A DNA stretch of 64,000 nt from Pectobacterium polaris (GCF_002307355.1 NZ_CP017481.1:4092001-4156000), one strand, 5' to 3'; shown: positions 38,658 through 51,215, numbered from the stretch's first letter. The notes: generated by a model from the letters alone, not told the origin. Numbers and translations: made by a program.

Positions 38658-39801
38658 CAGTAGTATTCTCTTTAGCAAAATCCAGTGCATCCGGCACTGG
38701 TAGATGTTTCGGTTTTCTAGGAATTAATCCACCTTCCCGCTTCCAGCGTTTCAGTTGATAAACCCAGGCTAAGACTTCTGCAACGGCGGCATACAGCGCG
38801 GCCGGAATATGCTGCCCGACCTCTGAATGACGAAATAGCGCTCGCGCCAACGGTGGGGCTTCTAAAATAGGAACGCGATGTTCGGTTCCCAACTCACGAA
38901 TACGTAACGCGATCTCACCAGCCCCTTTAGCCAACACTCTCGGCGCATTCATTTTTTTCTCATCATAGCGTAATGCTACCGCATAATGCGTCGGGTTAGT
39001 GACTATCACATCGGCTTTAGGGACATCAGCCATCATCCTACGTTGGGCCATTGCCCTTTGTTGCTGACGAATACGGCCTTTAACGTGGGGATCGCCTTCA
39101 CTCTGTTTATGCTCATCACGAATTTCCTGTTTCGTCATCCGTAATTTTTTGATGTGACTCCACACTTGCCAAAACACATCAAAAGCGACCATGGGAATGA
39201 GCCCCATAATAATAAGGAAACCACACATCACGGCCAGTTCCAGCGCATCCCCCATCGCCGCAATCGGCGCTTCGGATACCAGATGCAATATCTTCGGCCA
39301 GTTATGAATCAAGAACAAGGTACTAATGATCCCGACCATGACTGATTTCAATATTGCCTTGAAGAGCTCAGCCAGTGATTGAGCGGAAAATAAACGTTTC
39401 AGCCCAGAAATAGGATCTAATTTTTTGAAGTCAACTTTTAATGACTTAGTACTAAAGAGTACCCCACCCAGCAGCATCGGCGCAGACAGCGCAACCAACA
39501 CAGCCCCTAGCATGATTGGTATCAATGCCGATACTGCCTGACGCAGTAATGAGCCAACATGCCGTAGCATTTGGGTGTCATCACCAATCGTTGCGTAATC
39601 AAAATTTAACGACTGTGAGACAATTCTGGCCAATCGGCCAGCCATGACATCACCTCCTATCCACAAAATAGCCAATCCTGCGACCATCATCACAACAGAA
39701 GTCAGCTCTCGAGATCGCGGGATTTGCCCTTCTTCTCGTGCCTTTTCCTCTTTTTGGGGAGTGGGGGCTTCTGTTTTTTCTAGATCGCTATCTTCAGCCA
39801 C
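38650..39801 (-). CDS. flhB: Flagellar export switch protein FlhB
   Basis: A 383-residue membrane protein with four TM helices and a cytoplasmic domain that autocleaves in the intact NPTH motif (VIVTNPTHYAVALRYDE near residue 268). This cleavage lets FliK flip export from hook to filament substrates. The N-terminus is AEDSDLEKTEAPTPQKEEKA. First gene of flhBAE. Confidence 0.98.
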   Translation of the reverse strand: MAEDSDLEKTEAPTPQKEEKAREEGQIPRSRELTSVVMMVAGLAILWIGGDVMAGRLARIVSQSLNFDYATIGDDTQMLRHVGSLLRQAVSALIPIMLGAVLVALSAPMLLGGVLFSTKSLKVDFKKLDPISGLKRLFSAQSLAELFKAILKSVMVGIISTLFLIHNWPKILHLVSEAPIAAMGDALELAVMCGFLIIMGLIPMVAFDVFWQVWSHIKKLRMTKQEIRDEHKQSEGDPHVKGRIRQQQRAMAQRRMMADVPKADVIVTNPTHYAVALRYDEKKMNAPRVLAKGAGEIALRIRELGTEHRVPILEAPPLARALFRHSEVGQHIPAALYAAVAEVLAWVYQLKRWKREGGLIPRKPKHLPVPDALDFAKENTTDG

Positions 39802-39946
39802 GATGTGTTCCTGTTACGACTTTCAGGATAGGAATTTGCTGCCTAGCATGACAAATACGAGAAAGTTTTATGGCTGGAACAAAGAGAAAAACCGACGCTT
39901 CTTTAACGAATAGTGAGGATACACAGGCGGGAAAGTCGAGTTTAGC

Positions 39947-39977
39947 TATTTATGGCCATAAATACTGGCCATAAATA
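39947..39977. repeat. Overlapping palindromes upstream of flhB
   Basis: An 18-bp perfect palindrome (39947-39964, TATTTATGGCCATAAATA) is followed at 39966-39977 by a second copy of its right half (TGGCCATAAATA). The left half can therefore pair with either copy. It lies in the cheZ-flhB gap, 146 bp before the flhB start, so an operator for the flhBAE promoter is plausible. Confidence 0.6.
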
Positions 39978-40002
39978 ACCGGGCGATGGTGTTCATCATT
40001 CT

Positions 40003-40033
40003 TTCAAAAAAGGGAATAGTTCCCTTTTTTGAA
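40003..40033 (-). terminator. cheZ terminator
   Basis: Perfect 14-bp arms TTCAAAAAAGGGAA and TTCCCTTTTTTGAA with a 3-base loop, 10 bp after the cheZ stop. The minus-strand descending arm is T-rich. It ends the che operon before flhB. Confidence 0.8.
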
Positions 40034-40043
40034 GCAAGATTCA

Positions 40044-40688
40044 TTAGAACCCAAGGCTATCCAGAAGGTCATCAACCTGATCCTGATTGGCGACGATACC
40101 TGCTGCACCTTTATCCAACTGAGGTCCGTTCAGCAGACCATCATTTGCACGCTTAGGCGCGTCTGGTTTTTCTGGGATATTTTCCAGCAATACCATCAGC
40201 AGTTGTTTTTCAATCTCCTGGACAACATCCATCATACGCTTGATTACCTGACCAGTAAGGTCCTGAAAATCCTGCGCCATCATAATTTCCAACAGTTGGG
40301 CGTTGGTAAACGAGGTATGCTGTGGTACATCTTCAAGATAGCTACGCGTATCCGTCACTAATTCGCGCGCATCAGCCAGCTCGATTGGATTTTCAAACCA
40401 TTCATCCCAACGAGTTTTCAGAGACTTGGCATCAGCTTCTAGTTGGTTTTGACGTGGCTGTGCAGCTTCTACGCAGTTCAGAGCACGCTCTGCCGCTTGC
40501 GCAGTCATCTGGACAACATAGTCAAGACGATCGCGGGCATCAGGAATTGCCTCTGCTGCTTCTGCTATCGCATTATCCAGACCCAGCTCTTTCAAACTGT
40601 CACGCAGCATACGAGTCAATTGGCCGATACGCGAAATGATCTCGGTTGCTGAAGCTGTGTCGTTCACGGACGGCATATGTGGCGTCAT
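40044..40688 (-). CDS. cheZ: CheY phosphatase CheZ
   Basis: A 214-residue phosphatase that removes phosphate from CheY-P. It has a long four-helix hairpin ([20 protein letters not shown]) and the active-site segment ([20 protein letters not shown]), whose Gln is the catalytic residue of the family. The C-terminal CheY-binding helix is [14 protein letters not shown]. It follows cheY by 9 bp. Confidence 0.98.
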   Translation of the reverse strand: MTPHMPSVNDTASATEIISRIGQLTRMLRDSLKELGLDNAIAEAAEAIPDARDRLDYVVQMTAQAAERALNCVEAAQPRQNQLEADAKSLKTRWDEWFENPIELADARELVTDTRSYLEDVPQHTSFTNAQLLEIMMAQDFQDLTGQVIKRMMDVVQEIEKQLLMVLLENIPEKPDAPKRANDGLLNGPQLDKGAAGIVANQDQVDDLLDSLGF

Positions 40689-40697
40689 AAGATCCCC

Positions 40698-41111
<414 letters not shown>

Positions 41112-41125
41112 TCACCGAGAGCTGC

Positions 41126-42176
<1,051 letters not shown>

Positions 42177-42177
<1 letters not shown>

Positions 42178-43049
42178 TATCTTTCCTTAGCCAGCCCATA
42201 TACAGTTTGCCCACGCAAATAGAATTCACGACTAATCTGGCTGAAATTCTCTGAATGCCCGGCAAATAACAATCCGCCCGGTTTAAGCATCGGGACGAAT
42301 CGACGAAGAATACGCTCTTGAGTTTCTTTATCGAAGTAAATCATTATATTACGACAAAAAATAGCATCGAATGGTGCAGGAACGGACCAATCGGGTGCAA
42401 GCAGATTTAGTTGTTGGAAATGCACCATTGATGCAAGCTCAGGACGTACACGAACCAAACCACTATGTGGTCCGGTGCCGCGCAAAAAAAACCGCTGTAG
42501 TTGTTGTGGAGAAAGAGAGCGCAATTCTTCTTGCCGATAGATGCCAGCCGTTGCCTTTTCTAACACCTGAGTATCAATATCACTGGCCCATACCTGACAC
42601 CCACTCGCCTTATTACCTAAAACCTCAGCAAGTGTCATTGCCAACGAATAAGGTTCTTCCCCTGTAGAAGCCGCTGTACTCCAGATGGTGTAGCCATTTG
42701 GACGTTTTCTGACATGCTCGGCCAATATAGGAAAATGGTGGGCTTCACGGAAAAATGCCGTCAGGTTAGTGGTTAATGCATTAACAAAGGCTTGCCACTC
42801 GGCGCTGTTAAGATCTGACTCCAGTAATGCTAAATACTGGCCGAAATCATTGATTCCGAGCAAACGGAGACGCCTAACCAAACGGTTATAAACCATTTCA
42901 CGTTTGTGGTCGGCTAGAACAATGCCGGCACGCTGGTATATTAATTGACTGATTCGACGGAAATGGGTATCCGACAACGGCAACCTGTCAACCATCTGCG
43001 TCAGGATAGAGGCAGATTCAGGGCGATTTTGCGACGGTGTGCTTTTCAT
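42177..43049 (-). CDS. cheR: Chemoreceptor methyltransferase CheR
   Basis: A 290-residue SAM-dependent enzyme that methylates receptor glutamates. It has the N-terminal helical domain ([20 protein letters not shown]), the SAM motif region ([20 protein letters not shown]), and the conserved [14 protein letters not shown] and [10 protein letters not shown]. The beta-subdomain that docks on the receptor NWETF tail is expected, and both receptors in this window end in that tail. Confidence 0.97.
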
Positions 43050-43566
43050 ATCAAATCGCTCGAATAGTGTTTTTTGCTATGGTTTTTTTCAATCTGAACT
43101 TTCCTTTACAGCTAACGCAGGTTTTTATTGTCATTCGTCAATTACTCATCGCATTACGATTAAAACTGACACTGTATTGGTAATACACACTGCAAGTTCT
43201 GCAAACTGAACCGGCCAGCATGTTCGTTCTACCAAAGCCACATGCTGTCGGGTGGCGTTGTCCCTCTCATCACAGCTGTGCTACCTGCTTTATTCTTTGG
43301 CTTTAATACCAAAGCCAACCTCACCCCATCATATCCATAACATACGTTACAGATTGAACAATATCATGAATTACCCTACTTCAAAGCACCAGGTGCTGTA
43401 TCACTTACAACCCCCAAGAGTGCATTGATCGATTACTCGCATGTTCATTTTTTAAATTATGGCGAGTAAACCATCACCCAGCCACCTACATGTAAGCGGC
43501 TGGGGATTAGCTCAGTAACAATATCCCTACAGCTTGGGTTATTTATAGCTTATACGACGGTTTTGA
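43050..43566. other. 517-bp receptor-cheR gap without a gene
   Basis: In E. coli tar and tap lie directly before cheR. Here the receptor gene ends at 43567 and no open frame of note lies in the gap. It contains a stem-loop TTGGCTTT/AAAGCCAA at 43297-43318 and another, CCCAGCC/GGCTGGG, at 43477-43504, neither with a T run. No clear sigma-28 promoter for cheR was seen. Confidence 0.6.
43477..43504. repeat. Stem-loop downstream of the tsr-like gene
   Basis: Arms CCCAGCC (43477-43483) and GGCTGGG (43498-43504) with a partly self-complementary TACATGTA in the loop. It lies 63 bp after the receptor stop. It may end or stabilise the transcript. Confidence 0.45.
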
Positions 43567-45252
43567 TCAGAACGTTTCCCAATTATCATTTGGTGAACCT
43601 TCTTTCGCTTTCTTACCACCATTCGCTGATGAAGCCAACAATGCAGGTTTTTGACCCGCTGTCGCCGGTGTCGTCCTTCTAAACGAGCCGGCATCTTCAG
43701 ACAGACGGAATACAGCAACCGCCTGATTCAGCACTTTCACTTGTTCTTCCAAAGCAACCGCTGCGGTCGCAGACTCTTCAACCAAGGAGGCGTTTTGCTG
43801 CGTCACGCGATCCATCTCAGTAACAGCCTGACCAACCTGATCGATACCTTTGCTCTGCTCATCAGAAGCAGAGGCAATTTCGCCCATGATATCCGTTACA
43901 CGAGTGACTGCACTGACGATTTCTCCCATCGTCTCGCCCGCACTTTCAACCAGTACAGAACCTTCATCAACTCGGCTTACAGAATCTTCAATCAAACTTT
44001 TAATTTCTTTCGCAGCTTGAGCACTACGCTGTGCCAAATTACGAACTTCACCAGCAACAACCGCAAACCCGCGACCTTGCTCACCTGCTCTCGCTGCTTC
44101 AACCGCCGCATTCAGTGCAAGAATGTTGGTTTGGAAAGCAATACCATCAATCACACTAGTAATATCGGCAATCTTTTGCGAACTTCCAGCAATATTGTGC
44201 ATGGTTTTGACGACATTATCGACGACCTTGCCGCCCTTCTGCGCCGTCTCTGATGCACTCAGTGCCAACTGACTGGCCTGACGAGCATTTTCCGCATTCT
44301 GTTTAACTGTTGCGGTCAACTGTTCCATACTTGCTGCCGTTTCTTCTAGTGAAGCAGCCTGTTGCTCAGTACGCGAAGAAAGATCGTTATTTCCAGCACT
44401 AATTTCTGTAGCACCGGTATAAATGGCATCAGCACCTTGTCGAACCGCACTAACCGTTGAAACAAACTCACTTTGCATATGGCGGATACTGTCAGCCAGA
44501 ATGCCCATTTCATTGCTGCTGTGAAAGTGAGTGGTTTTTGTCAGATCGCCTTTCGCAATATGACGAATGTGCTCAACAATACTATTTAGCGGCCTTATTA
44601 ATAGCTGTTGAATACCAATCCAGGAAATCAGGGCTAACGCAAAAACCAACACGATAATGAAGCCAAGGATCCAGAGCGCCGAATCGTAAGCTGCATCATT
44701 TTTAGCTATACCAGCCTGATAAAGTTTATCGCTTTCAGCTTTATAGGCGTAATACGCTTTTTCAAAGTTGTCCTGAAAACTCTGTGTTGGCTGCTCAACA
44801 AACTTCTTAAATTCCCCTGCATTCAAAAACTGAATTAATTCAGTTAATGCGCCATTCAGAGCCACATAATTTTCTTTTACGCTCCGAGTAACATTTTCAT
44901 CCTGATGCGCATCCTGCGGTACTTTCTCATAACGGGAGAAAAAATCGTTTGCGACAGACAGTTGCCTTTGAGCAGAAACCAGAAGCTCTTTACCGCCAGC
45001 ACCGGCGCCCGTACCGCTTGCATCAAGTGCAAAACGCGTACCCGCACGGTTAAGTGTATTACGGGTCTGTAATAAATATGACCATGCTGAATCCAGCTCG
45101 GAACGCTTTTGGTTAATCACCTGCGTTGAACTGAAGATATCCTTATCATTTTTTAATGCACTAAAGAATAAACCACCAGAAATAAGCTGAAGTGCCCCAA
45201 ACAACACGAGTACAAGCATCAAACCTGTAACAACTTTTATACGGTTAAACAT
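43567..45252 (-). CDS. Methyl-accepting chemotaxis protein, Tsr-like
   Basis: A 561-residue receptor of the enteric Tar/Tsr type. TM1 is at about residues 7-30 ([20 protein letters not shown]). The periplasmic four-helix domain contains [17 protein letters not shown], with the Arg residues that bind amino-acid ligands in Tsr. Then come TM2 ([20 protein letters not shown]), a HAMP domain and the signalling tip ([20 protein letters not shown]). It ends in the CheR/CheB docking tail NWETF. The ATG at 45252 was chosen: it matches E. coli Tsr and has AAAAGG upstream. A sigma-28 promoter lies at 45285. The ligand (serine?) is inference. Confidence 0.93.
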   Translation of the reverse strand: MFNRIKVVTGLMLVLVLFGALQLISGGLFFSALKNDKDIFSSTQVINQKRSELDSAWSYLLQTRNTLNRAGTRFALDASGTGAGAGGKELLVSAQRQLSVANDFFSRYEKVPQDAHQDENVTRSVKENYVALNGALTELIQFLNAGEFKKFVEQPTQSFQDNFEKAYYAYKAESDKLYQAGIAKNDAAYDSALWILGFIIVLVFALALISWIGIQQLLIRPLNSIVEHIRHIAKGDLTKTTHFHSSNEMGILADSIRHMQSEFVSTVSAVRQGADAIYTGATEISAGNNDLSSRTEQQAASLEETAASMEQLTATVKQNAENARQASQLALSASETAQKGGKVVDNVVKTMHNIAGSSQKIADITSVIDGIAFQTNILALNAAVEAARAGEQGRGFAVVAGEVRNLAQRSAQAAKEIKSLIEDSVSRVDEGSVLVESAGETMGEIVSAVTRVTDIMGEIASASDEQSKGIDQVGQAVTEMDRVTQQNASLVEESATAAVALEEQVKVLNQAVAVFRLSEDAGSFRRTTPATAGQKPALLASSANGGKKAKEGSPNDNWETF

Positions 45253-45284
45253 ATAACGCCTTTTGAGTAGACCAACCACCGATG

Positions 45285-45311
45285 ATATCGGCACTATTCT
45301 GGATATCTTTA
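45285..45311 (-). promoter_or_regulatory. Sigma-28 promoter of the tsr-like gene
   Basis: On the minus strand TAAAGATA, 11 bases, then GCCGATAT. Close to FliA consensus with exact spacing, 33 bp before the receptor start and in the 135-bp gap after cheW. Confidence 0.83.
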
Positions 45312-45387
45312 CGAATTTCTGAACTGACAAGGATACAGCTAAGGAAGGTTTTCGGGGCCACTTTCGTAGCCCCTGAAGGCCGATGTA

Positions 45388-45894
45388 TTAGGCTTTCAAA
45401 ACGCTATCAACCAGCGCCATTTCTTCGCTGCTCAACAGTTTTTCGATATCAACCAAAATCAGCATTCTCTCGCCCAGAGAGCCTAAACCAGTCAGGTACT
45501 CTGTTGACAGTGTTACAGCAAACTCCGGCGCAGGACGAATTTGGTCTGTAGTCAATGACAACACATCAGACACGCCATCTACGACAATACCGACAACACG
45601 CTGGCCAAGGTTCAGAACAATAACAACCGTGTTGTCATCGTATTCAACATCCTGCTTGGCAAATTTAATGCGCAAGTCAACGATCGGTACAATGACACCG
45701 CGTAGGTTGGTGACACCTTTAATGAAGGAAGGTGTGTTGGCAATACGCGTTACCTGGTCATAACCGCGAATTTCTTGTACTTTTAAAATATCAACGCCGT
45801 ACTCTTCGTCACCCAGCGTAAAAATCAGGAATTCCTGTCCTACTGTTTCGCCAGTTAATTTCGTGACGCTTGCAAGTCCAGTCATGTTTTCCAC
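45388..45894 (-). CDS. cheW: Chemotaxis coupling protein CheW
   Basis: A 168-residue SH3-like adaptor joining CheA to receptors. It has the [20 protein letters not shown] start, the [16 protein letters not shown] core and [13 protein letters not shown]. It follows cheA by 22 bp in the motAB-cheAW operon. Confidence 0.98.
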   Translation of the reverse strand: MENMTGLASVTKLTGETVGQEFLIFTLGDEEYGVDILKVQEIRGYDQVTRIANTPSFIKGVTNLRGVIVPIVDLRIKFAKQDVEYDDNTVVIVLNLGQRVVGIVVDGVSDVLSLTTDQIRPAPEFAVTLSTEYLTGLGSLGERMLILVDIEKLLSSEEMALVDSVLKA

Positions 45895-45916
45895 CCTTTA
45901 TTAACAATCTGTTTTA

Positions 45917-47929
45917 TTAAGCAGCAGTTTCAACCGCACGCTTTTCACGATTAAGCGCTTGTAACGCTGAAACATCCACAATCAGCGCAACGCTGCCATC
46001 ACCAAGGATGGTAGCGGCTGAAACGCCTGGTACCTTGCGATAATTACTTTCCAGGTTTTTGACGACGACCTGATGTTGACCAATCAACTGATCAACCAAC
46101 AAGGCATAACGTCGACCCGCACTTTGCAGGATAACGACAATACCCTGAGTAGCATCCGTCTTAGCGCCATCCACATCAAAGATATGGAACAGTTCAACGA
46201 GAGGTAAATATTCACCACGAACCTGCAATACTCGCTCTCCGCCAGCTAACGGGTACAGGTCTTCCGACTGCGGCTGCAAGGATTCCATCACAGCGTTAAG
46301 CGGGAGAATAAAGACTTCTTTGTTAACTTTAACGGACATGCCATCGAGGATGGCGAGTGTTAATGGCAACAGGATTCTGATCGTCGTGCCTTTTCCAGCC
46401 TGGAAGTGGATTTCAACATGACCACCCATTTCCTGGATATTCCGCTTCACCACATCCATGCCGACGCCACGGCCAGAGACGTCCGTGACTTTCTCAGCGG
46501 TTGAGAAGCCTGGAGCAAAGATCAGCATGCCCACTTCTTCATCAGACATCGAGTCACTTACTGCTAGCCCTTGAGACAAGGCTTTAGCCAGAATTCTCTC
46601 GCGGTTGAGCCCGGCCCCATCGTCGATAACTTCAATACAGATGTTACCACCCTGATGTTCCGCAGAAAGCGTCAAGTTACCAACAGCAGCTTTACCTGCA
46701 GCAACGCGTTTATCTGGAGATTCGATACCGTGATCGAGGCTGTTACGCACCAAGTGTGTCAGAGGATCGATAATACGTTCGATCAAACTCTTATCCAGCT
46801 CAGTCGAACTCCCCATCAGCGTTAGTTCGACCTGCTTATCCAATTTCGCAGCCAGATCACGAACCAATCGAGGGAAACGACTAAATACATATTCCATCGG
46901 CATCATACGGATGGACATAACCGATTCTTGCAGGTCTCGGGCGTTGCGTTCCAACTGACCCATACTATTGAGCAGGTCGCCGTGCGCCACAGGATCGAGT
47001 TCGCTTGAGCGTTGTGCCAGCATGGATTGCGTAATCACTAACTCACCGACGAGGTTGATAAGCTGGTCAACCTTCTCAACCGCTACACGAATACTGGTAT
47101 CACCGGTTTTTGCTTTATTTTTTCCATTTTCCGGTGCAGCTTGCGGTTTTGCAGCAACGGGTGCAGACGGCGCAACTGGAGCAGCGACGGCGACAGGTGC
47201 TTCAACAACAGCCAATGTTTCTACGACTTCAGCGACGGCAGGTTGGCTGGCTACGGCAGACTTGAAGCTGATTTGCTCTGGCTCAAGAACAAAACACAGC
47301 ACCGCACTAATATCGTCTTCACTTTCAGACGTCACTAATGTCACTTCTACGCTAGTGTCAGTCTGGTGCGGATCTTTAACCGTCCCCAGATTACCAAGCT
47401 CTTCCAGCATCTGAGGTATTTCCTGAGACTTCAGGCCGGTTAATGCGATACGCATTTCACCTTTACCATTAGATGCTGGGCTAGCAGAGTGCTGTGTTAC
47501 AGCCGACGTATCAGATTGGGCTGCGTCACCATCAGCTTTAGACTCCAGAGCAAGCTGGCGCAAGGCCTGACAGATATACTCAAAGCTTTCAGCATTGGGT
47601 TCCTGTGCGGTTTTATAAGCGTCCAACTGATCCTGCATAATGTCTTTTGTTTCCAGAAACAGGTTGATGATATCAGTGCTAAGACGCATTTCGCCACGTC
47701 TTGCCCCATCGAGTAAGTTTTCTAACAGGTGCGTAGTTTCCTGCAATGCTTTAAAACCGAATGTGCCAGCACCTCCTTTTATGGAGTGCGCTGCACGGAA
47801 AATCGCATTCAATTGCTCGGTGTCGGGTTCTGACGGATCCAACAACAATAAGTGTTGTTCCATATCTGCCAGTAATTCATCTGCTTCATCAAAGAACGTT
47901 TGATAGAAAGCACTCATGTCCATGCTCAC
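45917..47929 (-). CDS. cheA: Chemotaxis histidine kinase CheA
   Basis: A 670-residue kinase. P1 carries the phosphorylated His48 in RAAHSIKGGAGTFG. P2 binds CheY and is flanked by a Pro/Ala/Val-rich linker near 235-270. P3 dimerises. P4 has the N box (LVRNSLDHGIE), G1 (EVIDDGAGLN) and G2 (GRGVGMDVVKRN). P5 is CheW-like. It is slightly longer than E. coli CheA (654), in the linkers. Transcribed from the motA promoter. Confidence 0.98.
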   Translation of the reverse strand: MSMDMSAFYQTFFDEADELLADMEQHLLLLDPSEPDTEQLNAIFRAAHSIKGGAGTFGFKALQETTHLLENLLDGARRGEMRLSTDIINLFLETKDIMQDQLDAYKTAQEPNAESFEYICQALRQLALESKADGDAAQSDTSAVTQHSASPASNGKGEMRIALTGLKSQEIPQMLEELGNLGTVKDPHQTDTSVEVTLVTSESEDDISAVLCFVLEPEQISFKSAVASQPAVAEVVETLAVVEAPVAVAAPVAPSAPVAAKPQAAPENGKNKAKTGDTSIRVAVEKVDQLINLVGELVITQSMLAQRSSELDPVAHGDLLNSMGQLERNARDLQESVMSIRMMPMEYVFSRFPRLVRDLAAKLDKQVELTLMGSSTELDKSLIERIIDPLTHLVRNSLDHGIESPDKRVAAGKAAVGNLTLSAEHQGGNICIEVIDDGAGLNRERILAKALSQGLAVSDSMSDEEVGMLIFAPGFSTAEKVTDVSGRGVGMDVVKRNIQEMGGHVEIHFQAGKGTTIRILLPLTLAILDGMSVKVNKEVFILPLNAVMESLQPQSEDLYPLAGGERVLQVRGEYLPLVELFHIFDVDGAKTDATQGIVVILQSAGRRYALLVDQLIGQHQVVVKNLESNYRKVPGVSAATILGDGSVALIVDVSALQALNREKRAVETAA

Positions 47930-47956
47930 GTGGTCACCTCTGCTGTGAATCGCGGC

Positions 47957-49012
47957 TTATTGAGAAGGCGTCGCCTGGCTATCGGGCGCAGCAGGCAACG
48001 CGGTGGTTGGCTGTTGACGCTCTGGAGCAGGAACTCCATTAGTTGGTTGTGGCGATGCCCCACCACTTCCACTCGTATTGTTGTTATCACTATTTTCGGC
48101 AGCCGGAGTGGTAGGTTTAGGCTTATCCAACTCCATATTTTGTAAATTTTCCACCTTGTCTATATTTACAGCAGAGCTTTCTGCATTTTCTTCTTCAATA
48201 TCCTTTTGAGCTTGTCTGCTCAATACCAGCAAACTGATACGTCGGTTAATCGCATCACTTCCACCTGCCGCCTGTTTGAGGCTCATTGTCGCAGCCATGC
48301 CCACAACGCGCAAAACTTTTCCATCAGACAAGCCCCCAAAAATAAGCTCTCGACGTGATGCATTGGCACGATCTGCGGACAATTCCCAGTTACTATAACC
48401 ACGCTCCCCTGTCGTATACTGAACATCATCGGTATGGCCGGAGATACTCAGCTTATTGGGGAAATCGTTCATGATAGGCGCTATCGCACGCAGGATATCT
48501 CGCATATAGGGCTCAACCTGCGCGCTCCCGGTTTTAAACATGGGGCGATTTTGACTATCGATGATTTGGATACGTAACCCTTCCTCAATCATTTCAATTA
48601 ACAGATGGGGACGGAGTGCACGTAAGCGAGGATCGGCTTCAATTAACTGATCAAGGCGTTCACGCAATCTATTGAGTCGAACCTGATCCAGCTTCTTTTC
48701 TACGTTATCTGTCTTGATGGCCTTTTTCACTTCACCATCTTGCTGGGTGGGATCATTCCCCCCACCCGGAATCGGGCTGGAACTGTCGCTTGATTTAGAG
48801 CCAGAAGTTAATGCAACTTTTAGCGGGGTACGAAAATACTCTGCGATTTGGGCGAGCTGCATTGGCGTAGAAATTGCGATAAGCCACATTACAAGAAACA
48901 ATGCCATCATTGCTGTCATAAAGTCAGCGTAGGCAATCTTCCAGGAGCCACCATGGTGGCCCCCATGTCCAGACTTACGCTTTTTGCGAATAATGGGATG
49001 CTGATGTTTCAT
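47957..49012 (-). CDS. motB: Motor stator protein MotB
   Basis: A 351-residue stator subunit with one TM helix ([20 protein letters not shown]). It contains the proton-binding Asp30 and a periplasmic OmpA-like peptidoglycan-binding domain ([29 protein letters not shown]). The C-terminal 100 residues are a low-complexity Pro/Asn/Ser-rich tail that is longer than in E. coli (308 aa). Overlaps motA by 4 bp. Confidence 0.97.
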   Translation of the reverse strand: MKHQHPIIRKKRKSGHGGHHGGSWKIAYADFMTAMMALFLVMWLIAISTPMQLAQIAEYFRTPLKVALTSGSKSSDSSSPIPGGGNDPTQQDGEVKKAIKTDNVEKKLDQVRLNRLRERLDQLIEADPRLRALRPHLLIEMIEEGLRIQIIDSQNRPMFKTGSAQVEPYMRDILRAIAPIMNDFPNKLSISGHTDDVQYTTGERGYSNWELSADRANASRRELIFGGLSDGKVLRVVGMAATMSLKQAAGGSDAINRRISLLVLSRQAQKDIEEENAESSAVNIDKVENLQNMELDKPKPTTPAAENSDNNNTSGSGGASPQPTNGVPAPERQQPTTALPAAPDSQATPSQ

Positions 49013-49896
49013 GCGTTACTGTCCGACGCTTGCTGAGTCGGCGATTTCACACGACGAATGTGTTCTTCCAATTCGGTAAAGGAAGGACGCTCCGTTGAGT
49101 ACAGCGTTTTACGACCGAATTCAACGGCAATTTGTGGAGCGTAGCCATTAAGGCTCGACAATAATGTGATTTTAATGCACTGCAGTACTTTGATTTTTTC
49201 TGCATTTTTCTGACGCAGTAACGCGGCTAATGGGGAGACAAAGCCGTAAGCAAGTAGAATACCCAGGAAGGTACCCACCATGGCGTGAGCGATCATCATA
49301 CCCAACTCAGCAGCAGGCCGGTCAACATAGGCCAGTGAGTGAACAACCCCCATAACGGCAGCGACGATACCAAATGCAGGAAGACCGTCACCCATCATCG
49401 TCAAGCTGGACGCGGGTACTTCGCTTTCATGTTCAATTGTCTCGATCTCTTCATCCATCAGCGTTTCAATCTCAAACGCATTCATGTTACCGCTGACCAT
49501 CAAACGCAAATAATCGGTAATAAACTCAACGACGGTATTGTCAGCAAGAATATTCGGATAGCTCGAGAAGATTTCACTCTCCCGAGGATTATCAATATCA
49601 AATTCCAGGGAAAGCATGCCTTGCTGGCGGGATTTGGCCATCACTCGAAAGAGTAAGGCCATGAGGTCCATATACAATGCTTTATTGTACTTGGAACTTT
49701 TGACCAAAAGAGGGAGTGCACGTAGTGTTGCTTTTATCGCCTTTCCATTGTTACCAACGATGAAAGCACCTACCGCCGCACCACCGATGATCAGCAGCTC
49801 CGAAGGTTGATAAAGCGCACCCAAGGCCCCACCGACCATGAGATAACCGCCGAGTATCGAGGCCACAATTACGATATAACCCAATATAACCAGCAC
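49009..49896 (-). CDS. motA: Motor stator protein MotA
   Basis: A 295-residue, four-TM stator subunit that forms the proton channel with MotB and pushes on FliG. It starts [20 protein letters not shown]. The cytoplasmic loop has the charged residues facing FliG. Conserved [20 protein letters not shown] is present. The promoter is a sigma-28 site inside the 3' end of flhC. Confidence 0.98.
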   Translation of the reverse strand: MLVILGYIVIVASILGGYLMVGGALGALYQPSELLIIGGAAVGAFIVGNNGKAIKATLRALPLLVKSSKYNKALYMDLMALLFRVMAKSRQQGMLSLEFDIDNPRESEIFSSYPNILADNTVVEFITDYLRLMVSGNMNAFEIETLMDEEIETIEHESEVPASSLTMMGDGLPAFGIVAAVMGVVHSLAYVDRPAAELGMMIAHAMVGTFLGILLAYGFVSPLAALLRQKNAEKIKVLQCIKITLLSSLNGYAPQIAVEFGRKTLYSTERPSFTELEEHIRRVKSPTQQASDSNA

Positions 49897-50030
49897 AAGA
49901 AATCCTTATAATAAAAAAGGTGGGCGGAAAGAGAGATAAAACTGCGGAGCCGTAGCCAGGACGTTCTAGAGGAAGAAATCTATCACCGCCTTCACAACAC
50001 ACAGTGATAGATTCACAAATCGCTACAGGC

Positions 50031-50609
50031 TCAGACTGCGTGTTTTACCTGTTCATCCAGCAGTTGAGGTATTATATCGGCAAGATTTTGCGAAAGTTTA
50101 CGCCTTTTTACCGCTCTGGAAGGGGGTTGGCACAAACTACAAACAAAACTGTTTTTAGGTTGATGAGCGTGGGTAATGAACATCCCTTTGCAGCAATTGC
50201 ATGACGATAGTTGCAGCATACCGCTGTCAACAAACCGGACTAATGTCCAGGCACGCGTCAATGCCAACAGTGGAGAATCACTCTGCGGCGCACACTGTTC
50301 CAGGTAAAGTCGATAAGATTTAATAACCGCTTCAACACCGCTGCACTGCCCATTCTTGATTAAAAAGCTGTAAGCGTTGTAGAACATTGATGAATGAATA
50401 TTCTGTTCCCAGGTCATAAACCAATCCGTTGAAAAAGGTAGCATTCCCTTTGGCGGCGGACTTCCTCTAAGTTCTTTGTACAGTTTAATCAAACGTCCGC
50501 GACTTAACTGAGTTTCACTTTCCAGCATCTGTAAACGAGCACCGAGCGAAATGAGCTCCATCGCCAATTGGATGTCTTTCGCCTCCTGAACAATACTTTT
50601 CTCCGCCAT
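50031..50609 (-). CDS. flhC: Flagellar master regulator subunit FlhC
   Basis: A 192-residue DNA-binding subunit of the FlhD4C2 activator of class II flagellar promoters. The zinc site is intact, with two Cys in SSCNCCKG and two in FVCSLCQPP. It follows flhD by 3 bp. A class III promoter for motA lies within its last 25 codons. Confidence 0.98.
   Translation of the reverse strand: MAEKSIVQEAKDIQLAMELISLGARLQMLESETQLSRGRLIKLYKELRGSPPPKGMLPFSTDWFMTWEQNIHSSMFYNAYSFLIKNGQCSGVEAVIKSYRLYLEQCAPQSDSPLLALTRAWTLVRFVDSGMLQLSSCNCCKGMFITHAHQPKNSFVCSLCQPPSRAVKRRKLSQNLADIIPQLLDEQVKHAV
50074..50100 (-). promoter_or_regulatory. Sigma-28 promoter of motAB-cheAW, inside flhC
   Basis: On the minus strand TAAACTTT, 11 bases, then GCCGATAT: close to the FliA consensus with exact spacing. 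It lies within the flhC coding region, about 180 bp before the motA start. Confidence 0.78.
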
Positions 50610-50612
50610 TAC

Positions 50613-50972
50613 TTATGCCCTTTTCTTAGGCAGGTTTTCTTCTTTCGAAGTTAACTGTTGTAATAAGTTACTCGACAACAAAATCCCCGTATGAATTTGC
50701 TGTAAATCATCCACACGTGATTCCTGAGTCAAGACTTTGATTGTATTGTGATCGTTAAAGCGGAAATGGCATATCAGTTGGTTAGTTTCTGCCAATTTCA
50801 CCATCTGCGGTAAAGTCAGTTGCATCAAGATATCTGCCATCTCGTCATTGATTCCCAGACGAAACATTGCAGAAGCTTTTTCATCATTAATTAAGCGTTG
50901 CGCCAGTAACAAATAAGACAGATTAATGTCATAAATGTGTTTGAGTAATTCAGAGGTACCCATATTTCCCAT
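50613..50972 (-). CDS. flhD: Flagellar master regulator subunit FlhD
   Basis: A 119-residue dimeric subunit of FlhD4C2, with near-identical sequence to E. coli in [20 protein letters not shown] and in [20 protein letters not shown]. Two possible ATGs are present (50972 and 50963); the upstream one was kept. The long leader to the inferred start of transcription (about 245 nt) suits post-transcriptional control, as known in enterics. Confidence 0.97.
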   Translation of the reverse strand: MGNMGTSELLKHIYDINLSYLLLAQRLINDEKASAMFRLGINDEMADILMQLTLPQMVKLAETNQLICHFRFNDHNTIKVLTQESRVDDLQQIHTGILLSSNLLQQLTSKEENLPKKRA

Positions 50973-51201
50973 CCCGACAGGCTATGTTTAAAACATAAGT
51001 TAGGTGATAGACCATATCGCCCAGTTCGAAAATCACTCTCCATTGATGGCATAAAAAACTATCGGTGCCAGATACTGCGAGTTACTACTTTATCATTTCT
51101 TATTCGGGCAATCGTTACTTGCCAACTTTACGCATCACGCTGCGAATCCGTTCATCCGTTGCTTTCTAGTTCCACCCTGAAGACTTGCTTCAACCAAAGC
51201 A

Positions 51202-51215
51202 TAGGATTAATCCTA
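51202..51215. promoter_or_regulatory. RcsAB-box-like palindrome in the flhDC leader
   Basis: TAGGATTAATCCTA is a perfect 14-bp palindrome resembling the RcsAB box consensus (TaAGaatatTCctA). Its centre is 83 bp downstream of the CRP-site centre. In E. coli, the flhDC RcsAB box lies just after the transcription start and represses the operon. Confidence 0.65.

Noticed and set aside
43651..44253. 200-codon frame opposite the chemoreceptor
   Set aside because: Antisense shadow of the conserved signalling domain.
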